In this document: positions 17,737 to 26,561 of the stretch, piece by piece
Layout: every line of letters begins with the position of its first letter
Position numbering within the stretch: position 1 is the stretch's first letter
NCBI RefSeq assembly: GCF_036700095.1
Contig: NZ_CP144918.1
Location: 1,365,001 to 1,429,000, forward strand
Reading direction: 5' to 3'
Source: Pelagerythrobacter marensis
GTDB taxonomy: Bacteria > Pseudomonadota > Alphaproteobacteria > Sphingomonadales > Sphingomonadaceae
DNA length: 64,000 bases
Notes under the pieces: generated by a model
Database searches by the model: none
Told to the model about the DNA's origin: nothing
What the model saw: only the letters and a program-made list of their open reading frames with translations
Position numbers and translations under genes: made by a program

Positions 17737-18822
17737 CTAATCTAACCCCGCCGCCTGCGCGAACCGATAGGCGCGTTCGACCAGCGGCCCGACCCGTTCG
17801 GACATCGTTTTCGCGTGGGCCGACGATGCCGTGCCGTCGATCACCCGTTTCTTGATCCCCTGCATGATCCCGGCGAGGCGGAACAGGTTATAGGCGAAAT
17901 ACCAGTCCATCGGCGGCACCGGATACCCGGTCCGCGCCACGTAGCGATCGACCGCCTCTGCAACCGAAGGAATGCCGAGCGTCTCGAGATCGAGACCCTC
18001 CAGCCCGGCCCGTCCGTCGGCCGGGCTGAACCAGTTGAGCATGAGATAGCTGAAATCGGCGATCGGATCGCCCAGCGTCGACAGTTCCCAGTCGAGCACC
18101 GCGATCACCCGGCTTTCGGTCTTGTGGAAGATCATGTTGTCGAGCCGGTAGTCGCCGTGCACCACGCTCGATTCGTGCTGCGGGGGCACGGTTTCGGGCA
18201 GCCATTCGATCAGCCGCTCCATCTGCGGCATATGCTCGGTTTCGGACAGGCGATACTGCTTCGCCCAGCGCGCGATCTGGCGAGCGCAGTAATCGTCCGG
18301 CTTGCCGAAATCACCCATGCCGATGGCCTGGGGGTCCTTCAGGTGAAGATCGGCCATCGTGTCGATCATCGCGTGGTAGATTGCGCGCCGCTCGGCAGGC
18401 GAACATCCCGGAAGCGCCCCGTTCCACAGCGACCGCCCGTCGGCCAGGTCCATTACGAAGAACTTCGACCCGATCACTTCGGGATCTTCGCACAGGCCGT
18501 AAGTCTTCGGCACCGGAAAGCCGGTCGGGCCGAGCGCGGACATCGCCTTGTACTCACGGTCGACCGCATGGGCGCTGGGCAGCAACTTGCCGAACGGCTG
18601 GCGGCGCAGGACGTAGGTGCGGTGCGGCGTATCGACCCGATAGGTCGGGTTCGATTGCCCCCCCTTGAACTTGGAGAGCGTCAGCGGCCCGGAAAATCCT
18701 TCGACGTTGGCTTCCATCCAGGCGGAGAGCGCGGCCTCGTCCAGCTTGTCGCGGTCGGGCACTTCGATCGTGCCGACCATCTCTTTCTCGTAGTCGATCT
18801 CGGGTTGCGACGTGTCGGTCAT
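17737..18822 (-). CDS. Aminoglycoside-phosphotransferase-like kinase (ACAD10/11 N-domain type)
   Basis: A 361-residue kinase-fold protein. FKGGQSNPTYRV is the nucleotide loop, VVHGDYRLDNMIFH the catalytic loop (HGD and N), and VLDWELSTLGDPIADFSYL the metal-binding Asp. This subfamily equals the N-terminal kinase part of ACAD10/11 and LvaA, which phosphorylate 4-hydroxyacyl-CoA during hydroxy acid breakdown. Its start overlaps the alcohol dehydrogenase stop by four bases. Substrate is inferred from family and its acyl-CoA dehydrogenase neighbour. Confidence 0.88.
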   Translation of the reverse strand: MTDTSQPEIDYEKEMVGTIEVPDRDKLDEAALSAWMEANVEGFSGPLTLSKFKGGQSNPTYRVDTPHRTYVLRRQPFGKLLPSAHAVDREYKAMSALGPTGFPVPKTYGLCEDPEVIGSKFFVMDLADGRSLWNGALPGCSPAERRAIYHAMIDTMADLHLKDPQAIGMGDFGKPDDYCARQIARWAKQYRLSETEHMPQMERLIEWLPETVPPQHESSVVHGDYRLDNMIFHKTESRVIAVLDWELSTLGDPIADFSYLMLNWFSPADGRAGLEGLDLETLGIPSVAEAVDRYVARTGYPVPPMDWYFAYNLFRLAGIMQGIKKRVIDGTASSAHAKTMSERVGPLVERAYRFAQAAGLD

Positions 18823-19910
18823 CGGTCGAACATCACCACGCTGCGCGCGCTGTGGCCTGCGCGCATCTTGTCGAAACCGGCGTTGATCTCCTCCAGCGAG
18901 ATGCGCTCCGCAATAATCGTGTCGAGATCGAGCAGACCGCGCATGTAGAAGTCGACAAGGCGCGGCAGATCGACGGGAAAATGGTTCATCCCCATGATCG
19001 CGCCTTGCAGTTTCTTGCCCGACAGAAGGTCCATCGCCCCCAGGCCGACCTTGCAGTCGAGCGGCATCATGCCCAGGATCGTCGCGGTACCGCCGCGGCG
19101 CAGGACTTTGACCGCGAGGTCGGCGCTGGCCTGGCGGCCCACCGCCTCGATCGCATGATCGACCCCGCCGCCGGACAGCCGCACGATCTGCTCCACGGCA
19201 TCGTCGGCCGCGGCGTCGACCGTGTGGGTCGCGCCCAGCGTTTCGGCCAGTTCGCGCTTTTCCGCCAGGGGATCGATGGCGATGACTTTGCCCGCACCCG
19301 CGATCTTCGCCGCGTTCACCGTCGCCAGCCCCACGCCGCCGCAGCCGATGACCGCCACGGTCTCGCCCGGGACCAGCTTGCAGGCGTTGAAGATCGCCCC
19401 GGCCCCGGTCGTCACCGCGCAGCCGATCACGGCGGCGCGATCGAGCGGCATGTCCTTGTCGATCGCCACGCAGGCGTGTTCGTGGATCAGCATCTGCTCG
19501 GCAAAGGCGGAAAGGTTGAGCAGCTGCATCACCGGCTCCCCATCGCCGCGCGTCAGGCGAGGGGCCTGCTCTTTCGCCCGGCGGGTGTCGCCGCCCAGGC
19601 AGAGAGCCATCCGCCCGGTGACGCAGAACTCGCAATGCCCGCAGAACGCGCTGAGGCAGGTAACGACGTGGTCGCCCGGCTTCACCGTCTTCACTTCGCT
19701 GCCGACCGCGCGGACCACGCCCGCCGCCTCGTGCCCGGGCACGAGCGGCAGCGGGTGGGGATAGGCGCCGTCGATGAAGTGGAGGTCCGAATGGCACAGG
19801 CCGCAGGCCCTGGTGTCGATCAGCACCTCATGAGCCAGCGGCTCCGCCACTTCGATCTCGCCGATGACGAGGCCCTCGCCGGGTTTCTCGAGGATCGCTG
19901 CCTTTGCCAT
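18819..19910 (-). CDS. Zinc-dependent alcohol dehydrogenase
   Basis: A 363-residue medium-chain dehydrogenase. Catalytic zinc ligands are in CGLCHSDLHF and GHEAAG; structural zinc ligands are in CGHCEFCVTGRMALC; the NAD(P) loop is GCGGVGLATV. It oxidises a primary or secondary alcohol in the cytoplasm. Start ATG shares one base with the stop of the acyl-CoA dehydrogenase (TAATG) and its stop overlaps the kinase start, so the three are one operon. Confidence 0.93.
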   Translation of the reverse strand: MAKAAILEKPGEGLVIGEIEVAEPLAHEVLIDTRACGLCHSDLHFIDGAYPHPLPLVPGHEAAGVVRAVGSEVKTVKPGDHVVTCLSAFCGHCEFCVTGRMALCLGGDTRRAKEQAPRLTRGDGEPVMQLLNLSAFAEQMLIHEHACVAIDKDMPLDRAAVIGCAVTTGAGAIFNACKLVPGETVAVIGCGGVGLATVNAAKIAGAGKVIAIDPLAEKRELAETLGATHTVDAAADDAVEQIVRLSGGGVDHAIEAVGRQASADLAVKVLRRGGTATILGMMPLDCKVGLGAMDLLSGKKLQGAIMGMNHFPVDLPRLVDFYMRGLLDLDTIIAERISLEEINAGFDKMRAGHSARSVVMFDR

Positions 19911-21196
19911 TACCGTGTCGCTCCCATATCGCCCGAGCTGACGGCGTCGCCATCCGGCCGGGGCGCATGTTTGGCGAATTCCATCCGCGCGATCGAGCGG
20001 GCGTGAACTTCGTCCGGCCCGTCGGCGAGCCGCAGCGTGCGTTGGTGGGCGTAAGCCTTGGCGAGACCGTAGTCGTTCGACACGCCGCCGCCCCCGTGCG
20101 CCTGGATGGCATCGTCGATGATCTTCAGCGCCATGTTCGGAGCCTGAACCTTGATCATGGCGATTTCCTGCTTGGCGGTCTTGTTGCCGACCTTGTCCAT
20201 CATGTCCGCGGCCTTGAGGCACAGCAGGCGGGTCATCTCGATATCGATGCGGGCGCGCGCGACGCGCTCTTCCCAGACCGAGTGCTTGTAGATCGGCTTC
20301 CCGAAAGCTTCGCGTGCCTGCAGGCGCCGGCACATTTTGGCGAGGGCTTCCTCGGCAACGCCGATCGTGCGCATACAGTGGTGGATGCGGCCCGGGCCGA
20401 GCCGCCCCTGCGCGATTTCGAAACCGCGCCCTTCGCCGAGCAGCAGATTGTCCGCCGGAACGCGCACGTTGTCGAGCGTGATTTCCATGTGGCCGTGGGG
20501 GGCGTCGTCGTATCCGAACACCGGCAGGTGCCGTTCGATCGTGACCCCTTCGGCATCGAGCGGCATGACGATCATCGACTGCTGCGCGTGGCGCTGCGCG
20601 CCGAAATCGGTCTTGCCCATGACGATCGCGATCTTGCAGCGCGGGTCGCCGGCACCCGACGACCACCACTTGCGGCCGTTGATGACGTAGTGGTCGCCGT
20701 CGCGCTCGATCCGGGTTTCGATATTGGTCGCGTCGGAGCTGGCGACGTCCGGCTCGGTCATCAGGAAGGCGGAGCGGATTTCGCCTTCCATCAGCGGCTT
20801 CAGCCACCGATCCTTCTGCGCGCGCGTGCCGTAGCGGTGGAAGACTTCCATGTTGCCGGTGTCGGGCGCGGAGCAGTTGAAGACTTCGCTTGCCCAGCCG
20901 ATGCGGCCCATTTCCTCGGCGCACAGGGCATATTCGAGGTTGGTCAGGCCGGGGCCGTCGAATTCGAACGTGTCGTCGACGTGGCTGAGTTGCCCCTGCG
21001 GCGGCATGAACAGGTTCCAGATGCCCTGCGCCTTGGCCTTGGCCTTCATATCCTCGACGATCGGGATCACCTTCCAGCGATCGCCCTGCGCGTCCTGCTC
21101 GGCATATGTGCCGGTGTTGGGGCGCACGTTCGTTTCGATGAAATCGCGCACCCGGTCGCGCCAGTACTGCTGTCTTTCGGTGGGTTCGAAGTTCAT
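19910..21196 (-). CDS. Acyl-CoA dehydrogenase family protein (ACAD10/11-like)
   Basis: A 428-residue flavoprotein. [20 protein letters not shown] is the FAD/substrate loop, [19 protein letters not shown] the following strand pair, and [21 protein letters not shown] the C-terminal FAD-binding block. Closest in pattern to the ACAD10/11 subgroup, which accepts branched or 4-hydroxyacyl-CoA derivatives. The adjacency to the phosphotransferase-like kinase repeats the domain pair that is fused in ACAD10/11. Confidence 0.92.
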   Translation of the reverse strand: MNFEPTERQQYWRDRVRDFIETNVRPNTGTYAEQDAQGDRWKVIPIVEDMKAKAKAQGIWNLFMPPQGQLSHVDDTFEFDGPGLTNLEYALCAEEMGRIGWASEVFNCSAPDTGNMEVFHRYGTRAQKDRWLKPLMEGEIRSAFLMTEPDVASSDATNIETRIERDGDHYVINGRKWWSSGAGDPRCKIAIVMGKTDFGAQRHAQQSMIVMPLDAEGVTIERHLPVFGYDDAPHGHMEITLDNVRVPADNLLLGEGRGFEIAQGRLGPGRIHHCMRTIGVAEEALAKMCRRLQAREAFGKPIYKHSVWEERVARARIDIEMTRLLCLKAADMMDKVGNKTAKQEIAMIKVQAPNMALKIIDDAIQAHGGGGVSNDYGLAKAYAHQRTLRLADGPDEVHARSIARMEFAKHAPRPDGDAVSSGDMGATR

Positions 21197-21288
21197 TTTG
21201 TCGCTGTTCCTCTTCTAGATCTCGATCTCGTTGCCCGGTGAAACTGGCAGAGGCGCAAGGGCGCGCCAAGCGCATTCGTCCGCGCCGT

Positions 21289-22725
21289 TCACGGGGCCAT
21301 CGTGTTTGCGTCCAGGTCTCCGCGGGCCGCGGCGTCCAGCGCCGCCAGGCGCGCCTCGTGATCGGCGCGGTCGATGGGGAAGCGGGCGAGCCACCAGGCG
21401 GAGAACAGCCCGAGCGCGGCGATCATGATGCAATATTGCACGATGACGCTGTCGATAACCGGCGCCGCGACATTACCGGGGCTGGCGTCGCTCGGCAAAC
21501 CGGACAGCGATACGATGACGCCCGCGGTCAGAATGCCCAGCCCGGTGGCGCATTTCTGCACGAACCAGTTGCCCGAATAGAACGCGCCTTCGGCCCGGCG
21601 TCCCGTGCGCTCCTCGAACGCCTCGACGATCTCCGCCACCATCGACGATGCCGAAACCAGCACCATCACGGTGAAACTGTTGCTGACGAGGACGAACGCG
21701 AACAGCATCGCAGTGGAGGTGGCGCTGCCGACTTCCGGCCAGACCCCGGCCAGGCGCAGGCCATAGGGGATCAGCCAGAACACCGTGGCCAGAATCGTGG
21801 CGCCCGAGGCGACCCGGATCTTGCCGAAGCGGCGATGAAGCGTGCCCAGGGTCAGAAAAACGATGACGACGCTGGCGAGAAGCACGAAAGGATAGATCGC
21901 AAGCGCGCCTTCGGTGAATTCCCACACGAAATAGAACAGGTAATTGGACAGCGCGAACGTCATCCCCTGAGTGATATAGGCCGCCACGGCCCCCAGGGCG
22001 AAGATCAGGAACGCGCGTTCGGAGAACGATTCGACGATTTCGCCGAACGCGGTCTTCACGCTGAACGAGGGCGGTTTGGTTTCGGGATAGCGCGCCACGA
22101 ACTTGTGCTGCCCGAGCGCGGACAGGAGCGTGGTGACCACGATGACGACGGCCCCGACCAGGCCGTAGATCTCGTATCCTTCCCGATCGAGCAGGCCGTC
22201 GCTCAGGAACACGCTGTAGGTCAGGAACAGCAGGGCGAGGCCGCCGGTCCAGCCGAACAGGTAGCGGAACCGGAACAGCGTGGTGCGTTCGTCGTAATCG
22301 CGGGTCAGCTCGGGCACGAGCGCCGCGGAGGGGACTTCGCAGGCGGAAAGCAGCAGCCGGATCAGCACCGCCATGCCCAGCAGCAGCGCGAAGCTGGGCG
22401 GCCCGTCGACCGGCGGCGACCAGAGCACGTACCAGGCGATGCCGAGCGGTATCGGCGCGATATAGAGCCAGGGCAGGCGCCGCCCCCAGCGCGTGTAGGT
22501 GCGGTCCGAAAGGTTGCCCAGCACCGGATCGACGAAGGCGTCGATGATGAGAGCGAGCACGAGGGCGAGGCTGACCAGCCAGGCCTCCATGCCCAGGACG
22601 AGATTGTAGAACGTCAGGAGGAAGACGGAAAAGCCGTTGTCCTTCACCCCGAAGGCGATCGCGCCGAAGCCGTTGGCAAGCTTGATCCGCAGCGGCAGCG
22701 GGCCGCTGTGCGCAGGGGCGTTCAC
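21289..22725 (-). CDS. MFS transporter, GPH (MelB-like) family
   Basis: A 478-residue membrane protein with about twelve hydrophobic helices. Early helix 2 to loop motif DAFVDPVLGNLSDRTYTRWGRRLPW is characteristic of glycoside-pentoside-hexuronide:cation symporters. It likely imports a small organic solute with a cation. It is the first gene of the operon that continues into the acyl-CoA dehydrogenase 92 bases downstream, so it may carry that pathway's substrate. Confidence 0.88.
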   Translation of the reverse strand: MNAPAHSGPLPLRIKLANGFGAIAFGVKDNGFSVFLLTFYNLVLGMEAWLVSLALVLALIIDAFVDPVLGNLSDRTYTRWGRRLPWLYIAPIPLGIAWYVLWSPPVDGPPSFALLLGMAVLIRLLLSACEVPSAALVPELTRDYDERTTLFRFRYLFGWTGGLALLFLTYSVFLSDGLLDREGYEIYGLVGAVVIVVTTLLSALGQHKFVARYPETKPPSFSVKTAFGEIVESFSERAFLIFALGAVAAYITQGMTFALSNYLFYFVWEFTEGALAIYPFVLLASVVIVFLTLGTLHRRFGKIRVASGATILATVFWLIPYGLRLAGVWPEVGSATSTAMLFAFVLVSNSFTVMVLVSASSMVAEIVEAFEERTGRRAEGAFYSGNWFVQKCATGLGILTAGVIVSLSGLPSDASPGNVAAPVIDSVIVQYCIMIAALGLFSAWWLARFPIDRADHEARLAALDAAARGDLDANTMAP

Positions 22726-22988
22726 GATGCCGCTTCGCAGCGGAGCCGGCGCGCGCGACCGCCGGTTGCCGTCGTCTGGGCAGGGTATCTCATGCAGGGC
22801 CTCTCCTCCCGAATTTCGCCGCCAAGCTTACGGGAAGGTAAACTCGCGTCAACGCGGTTGTGATGACGTTACGGCATGGCGGAGCGGCACGAACGCGCTT
22901 GCGGAAAGGGGCCGAATCACCTTAACCTGCACGTAAAGCAGGCGGCATCGACCTGCCGCCGGATTTTCCCGAGAGGAGCCTGCCTGAC

Positions 22989-24152
22989 ATGTCCGACCTA
23001 GACAGTTTTCGCGCCGAAACGCGCGCCTGGCTGGAAGCCAACTGCCCACCCGAGATGCGCGAGCCCGTGCAGGGCGAGGAGGACGTGTACTGGGGCGGCC
23101 GCAAGGCCACGTTCAAGAGCGACGCGCAGAAGGCCTGGTTCGAGGCGTGCCGCGACAAGGGCTATACCGTGCCGGCCTGGCCGCGCGAATACGGCGGGGC
23201 CGGCCTGTCCCCGCCCGAAGCCAAGATCCTGCGCGAGGAAATGGCGCGGATCAACGCGCGCCCGCCGCTGTCGAGCTTCGGCATCTGGATGCTCGGTCCC
23301 GCGCTGCTGAAATTCGGGACCGAGGAACAGAAGCGCAAATACCTGAACGAGATCGCCCGCGGCGAAATCCGCTGGTGCCAGGGTTATTCGGAGCCGGGCT
23401 CGGGCAGCGACCTCGTCAGCCTGCAGACCTTCGGCGAGGACAAGGGCGATCACTGGATCGTCAACGGCCAGAAGATCTGGACCAGCTATGCCGACAAGGC
23501 GGACTGGATCTTCTGCCTCGTCCGCACCGACAAGTCGAACAAGTATCAGGGCATCACCTTCATGCTGTTCGACATGGAATCGCCCGGCGTTTCGACCAAG
23601 CCGATCAAGCTGATCAGCGGCAACAGCCCGTTCTGCGAGACGTTCTTCGACGACGTGAAGGTGCCCAAAGACCAGTATGTGGGCGAGATCAATCGCGGCT
23701 GGGACGTGGCCAAGTACCTGCTCGGTCACGAGCGCGAGATGATTTCGGGCGCCGACAATTCGGAACGCGGTGCCGGCATCGGCGCGATGCTCAAGCGCCA
23801 GACGGGCGAGCTGGATCCCGTCCTGCGCGCGGAACTGGCGCTGTTCGACGTCGACGCTCTCGCGTTCTCGGCCATGGCCGAGAAGTTCCTCGACGAGGTG
23901 AAAGTGGGCAAGGCGCACCCGGCGCAGCCCAACATGATGAAATATGCCGGCACCGAATTGAACAAGCGCCGTCACGAACTGATGATGGCAGCGGGCGGGT
24001 CCGCCGCGCTCGAGTGGGACAGCGAGGAATCGCGCGGCGGCTCGGCAGCGCGGTCTTGGTTGCGGACCAAGGCCAATTCGATCGAAGGCGGGACGAGCGA
24101 GGTCATGCTCAACGTCATCGCCAAGCGTATTCTGGAGCTGCCGGGGGCTTGA
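22989..24152 (+). CDS. Acyl-CoA dehydrogenase family protein (first of a pair)
   Basis: A 387-residue flavoprotein. WCQGYSEPGSGSDLVSLQT and HWIVNGQKIWTSYADKADW form the FAD loop region; the C-terminus has SIEGGTSEVMLNVIAKRIL, where the EGGT block carries the FAD/catalytic region. GAGAGGAG precedes ATG. It diverges from the MFS gene across 263 bases in which I see no certain promoter. Paired with the next gene as in heteromeric side-chain-degrading dehydrogenases. Confidence 0.93.
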   Translation: MSDLDSFRAETRAWLEANCPPEMREPVQGEEDVYWGGRKATFKSDAQKAWFEACRDKGYTVPAWPREYGGAGLSPPEAKILREEMARINARPPLSSFGIWMLGPALLKFGTEEQKRKYLNEIARGEIRWCQGYSEPGSGSDLVSLQTFGEDKGDHWIVNGQKIWTSYADKADWIFCLVRTDKSNKYQGITFMLFDMESPGVSTKPIKLISGNSPFCETFFDDVKVPKDQYVGEINRGWDVAKYLLGHEREMISGADNSERGAGIGAMLKRQTGELDPVLRAELALFDVDALAFSAMAEKFLDEVKVGKAHPAQPNMMKYAGTELNKRRHELMMAAGGSAALEWDSEESRGGSAARSWLRTKANSIEGGTSEVMLNVIAKRILELPGA

Positions 24153-24157
24153 GCCAA

Positions 24158-24282
24158 TCTCCCCTCCCGCTTGCGGGAGGGGCCGGGGGTGGGCCTCGGC
24201 CGACAAGCCCACCCCGCTGCGACTAGGACTTGCTGCGCAAGCGCAAGTCTCGCTCCCCTCCCGCAGGCGGGAGGGGGGCTAG
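24158..24282. repeat. Palindromic repeat cassette between the two dehydrogenase genes
   Basis: The stretch contains CCCCTCCCGC paired with GCGGGAGGGG (24161-24182), a GTGGGC/GCCCAC pair around 24189-24212, and a second CCCCTCCCGC/GCGGGAGGGG-type hairpin (24255-24276). It fills nearly all of the 140-base gap, and the next gene's ribosome site lies immediately after it. It is a REP-like dispersed element, not a gene. Confidence 0.8.
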
Positions 24283-24292
24283 GGAGAAAGAA

Positions 24293-25432
24293 ATGCCGCT
24301 CTATCACGACGACGATCAGGCGATGCTTGCCGATACCGCGAGCCAGTTCATGGCCGAGGAAGGCGCGATCGCCAAACAGCTGCGCCACTGGCGCGACCGC
24401 GAGTGCAAGGACGGCTTCGGCCATGCGCTGTGGAAACAGATGGCCGAAATGGGCTTCACCGGCATTCTGGTGCCCGAGGCCGACGGCGGGCTCGGCATGG
24501 GCCATGTCGAGGCCGGCATCGTGCTGGAGGAGATCGGCCGCAATCTCACGCCCTCGCCGTTCCTGACCAGTTCGGTGGTCGCCGCCACCGCGCTCGGCCA
24601 GGCAAACGACGATCTGCGCGGTCGCTGGCTGCCCGGCCTGATCGCGGGCGACAGCGTGTTCGCCGTGGCGATCGACGAAGGCGCGAAGCACCGGCCAGAA
24701 CGCATTGCCACCCGGGCGGAGAAGTCGGGCAACGGCTTCAAGCTCTCCGGGCGCAAGGATTTCGTCGTCCAGGGCGCGAGCGCGGACATGATCGTTGTCG
24801 CCGCGCGCACTTCGGGCACCGAGGATGACGCCGACGGCGTGACTCTGTTCGCGGTGCCCAAGGACGCGGCCGGGCTGGATCACAATGCGGTGCGGCTGGT
24901 CGACAGCTCGATGGCGAGCCATCTGACGCTCGACGGGGTCGAGCTGGACGGCGATGCCGTGATCGGCGAAGTCGACGGCGGGCGCGAGATTCTCAACCGG
25001 ATGCTCGACGCCGGCCGGGTCGGCGCCGCTGCCGAAGGCGTGGGCGTGGCGCGCGGGGCGATGGATATGACGGTCGATTACCTCAAGCAGCGCAAGCAGT
25101 TCGGCAAGCTGATCGGCGAGTTCCAGGCGCTCCAGCATCGCGCCGCCCATCTCTATTCCGAAGTCGAGATCGCCCGCGCCGCGACGATCAAGGCGCAGCA
25201 GCTTCTCGACGCGGGGGCGGAGAACGCTTCGCTGATGGCCTCGGTCGCCAAGGCCAAGGTCGGCAAGGCCGCAGGGCTGGCGGTGAAGGAAGGCGTGCAG
25301 ATGCACGGCGGCATCGGCATGACCGACGAATACGACATCGGCCTCTACATGAAGCGCGACCGCGCCCTGGCGGAATTCATGGGCGACGTTCACTACCACG
25401 CCGGCCGCGTGGCGGAGCTTTCGGGCTACTAG
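24293..25432 (+). CDS. Acyl-CoA dehydrogenase family protein (second of a pair)
   Basis: A 379-residue flavoprotein related to the preceding one but divergent: DYLKQRKQFGKLIGEFQALQ and MHGGIGMTDEYDIGLYMKR mark its C-terminal half. The FAD loop near residue 120-150 is less canonical than in its partner, as is common for the non-catalytic or divergent half of heteromeric acyl-CoA dehydrogenases. Ribosome site AGGGAGAAAG follows directly on the palindromic repeat. Confidence 0.92.
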   Translation: MPLYHDDDQAMLADTASQFMAEEGAIAKQLRHWRDRECKDGFGHALWKQMAEMGFTGILVPEADGGLGMGHVEAGIVLEEIGRNLTPSPFLTSSVVAATALGQANDDLRGRWLPGLIAGDSVFAVAIDEGAKHRPERIATRAEKSGNGFKLSGRKDFVVQGASADMIVVAARTSGTEDDADGVTLFAVPKDAAGLDHNAVRLVDSSMASHLTLDGVELDGDAVIGEVDGGREILNRMLDAGRVGAAAEGVGVARGAMDMTVDYLKQRKQFGKLIGEFQALQHRAAHLYSEVEIARAATIKAQQLLDAGAENASLMASVAKAKVGKAAGLAVKEGVQMHGGIGMTDEYDIGLYMKRDRALAEFMGDVHYHAGRVAELSGY

Positions 25433-25438
25433 GACGTG

Positions 25439-25512
25439 TCGTCACCCCGGCCACCGAGCCGGGGTCCCGCTTTCTTCCCGCGGCGGGCAAAAAAAACGAG
25501 CGGGATCCCGGA
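25439..25512. repeat. REP-like inverted repeat
   Basis: GTCACCCCGG...CCGGGGTCCCGCT on the left is mirrored by AGCGGGATCCCGG...CCGGGATGAC on the right, with an A-rich centre (AAAAAAAA near 25490). The element can fold into a double hairpin and occupies the whole gap before the SDR gene. Confidence 0.75.
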
Positions 25513-25544
25513 TCAAGTCCGGGATGACGGTGGAAGGAATGGCA

Positions 25545-26342
25545 ATGACCCTCGAAGACCTGTTCAGCCTCGAAGGACGCATCGCGCTGGTGACCGGCGG
25601 CAGCCGCGGGATCGGGCGCATGATCGTCGAAGGGTTCCTCGCCGCCGGAATCGACAAAGTCTATATCACCGCGCGCAAGGGCGGCGAACTGCACGAAACG
25701 GCGGAGGAACTGGGCGAGAAAGTCGTGCCGATTCAGGGCGACATCTCGACGATGGCCGGCATCGAGGAACTCGTGGCGGAGATTTCGGGGCGCGAAAGCC
25801 GGCTCGATATCCTCGTCAACAATGCCGGCGCGGCCTGGGGCGCCGACTATGCCGAGTTCCCCGAAAGCGGGTGGGACAAGGTGATGGACCTCAACGTCAA
25901 GACCCCGTTCTTCCTCACCCAGAAGCTCCACCCCCTGCTGACCGCGGCGGCGAGCGCCGAACGGCCGGCCAAAGTGATCAACATCACCTCGATCGACGGG
26001 CAGCGGGTGAACCCGTGGGAGACTTATTCCTATCAGGCGAGCAAGGCCGCGCTGATCCATCTGACGCGGCGGATGGCCGCGCGGCTGGTGAAGGATCACG
26101 TCTACGTCACCAGCCTCGCGCCGGGGGCCTTCCCTTCCAGGATGAACCGCGCCGCGCGCGATCACGAGGAGCAATCGGCCGCCGGCATCCCCAGCAGGCG
26201 CGTGGGGGACAAGTTCGATATGGGCGGAACCGCGGTCTACCTGGCCAGCCGCGCGGGCGACTATACGATCGGCGAAACGCTCACCGTCGACGGCGGCATC
26301 GTCAACGCGCACCTGCCCAGCCACTTCGCACAGCCGGACTGA
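25545..26342 (+). CDS. Short-chain dehydrogenase/reductase (SDR)
   Basis: A 265-residue classical SDR. TGGSRGIGR is the NAD(P) loop, NNAGAAWG the structural motif, and the catalytic Ser, Tyr and Lys lie in ITSIDGQ and YSYQASKAAL. The start at MTLEDLFSLEG has GGAAGGA six bases upstream; two in-frame ATGs just before it are less well placed. It probably oxidises or reduces the hydroxyl/keto group formed after the upstream dehydrogenases. Confidence 0.92.
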   Translation: MTLEDLFSLEGRIALVTGGSRGIGRMIVEGFLAAGIDKVYITARKGGELHETAEELGEKVVPIQGDISTMAGIEELVAEISGRESRLDILVNNAGAAWGADYAEFPESGWDKVMDLNVKTPFFLTQKLHPLLTAAASAERPAKVINITSIDGQRVNPWETYSYQASKAALIHLTRRMAARLVKDHVYVTSLAPGAFPSRMNRAARDHEEQSAAGIPSRRVGDKFDMGGTAVYLASRAGDYTIGETLTVDGGIVNAHLPSHFAQPD

Positions 26343-26370
26343 GGCCATTCCGCAAGGCGGCCCCCTCCGA

Positions 26371-26500
26371 GCCCCTGCGAAGGCAGGGGCCTCAGGCCGC
26401 TGGCGCTGCGTCTGATACCTCCCCGAGCCCCAGCGTAGGCTGGGGCCTCAGGCCGCTGGCGTGTCGCCTGCTAGCACGAGACCCCAGCCTGCGCTGGGGA
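26371..26500. repeat. Palindromic repeat cluster (left)
   Basis: Three hairpins: CCCCTGC/GCAGGGG (26372-26389), GCCCCAGC/GCTGGGGC (26427-26446) and CCCCAGC/GCTGGGG (26482-26499). The first two are each followed by CCTCAGGCCGCTGGCG, so the unit is a hairpin plus a conserved tail. The same family recurs at 27061-27266 and 58400-58478. Confidence 0.85.
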
Positions 26501-26561
26501 TCGGAGAGGGGGGAAACGGAGGGGAGAGAGGAAGGGGAGAGAAACGGAGGGGGAGAAGCGG

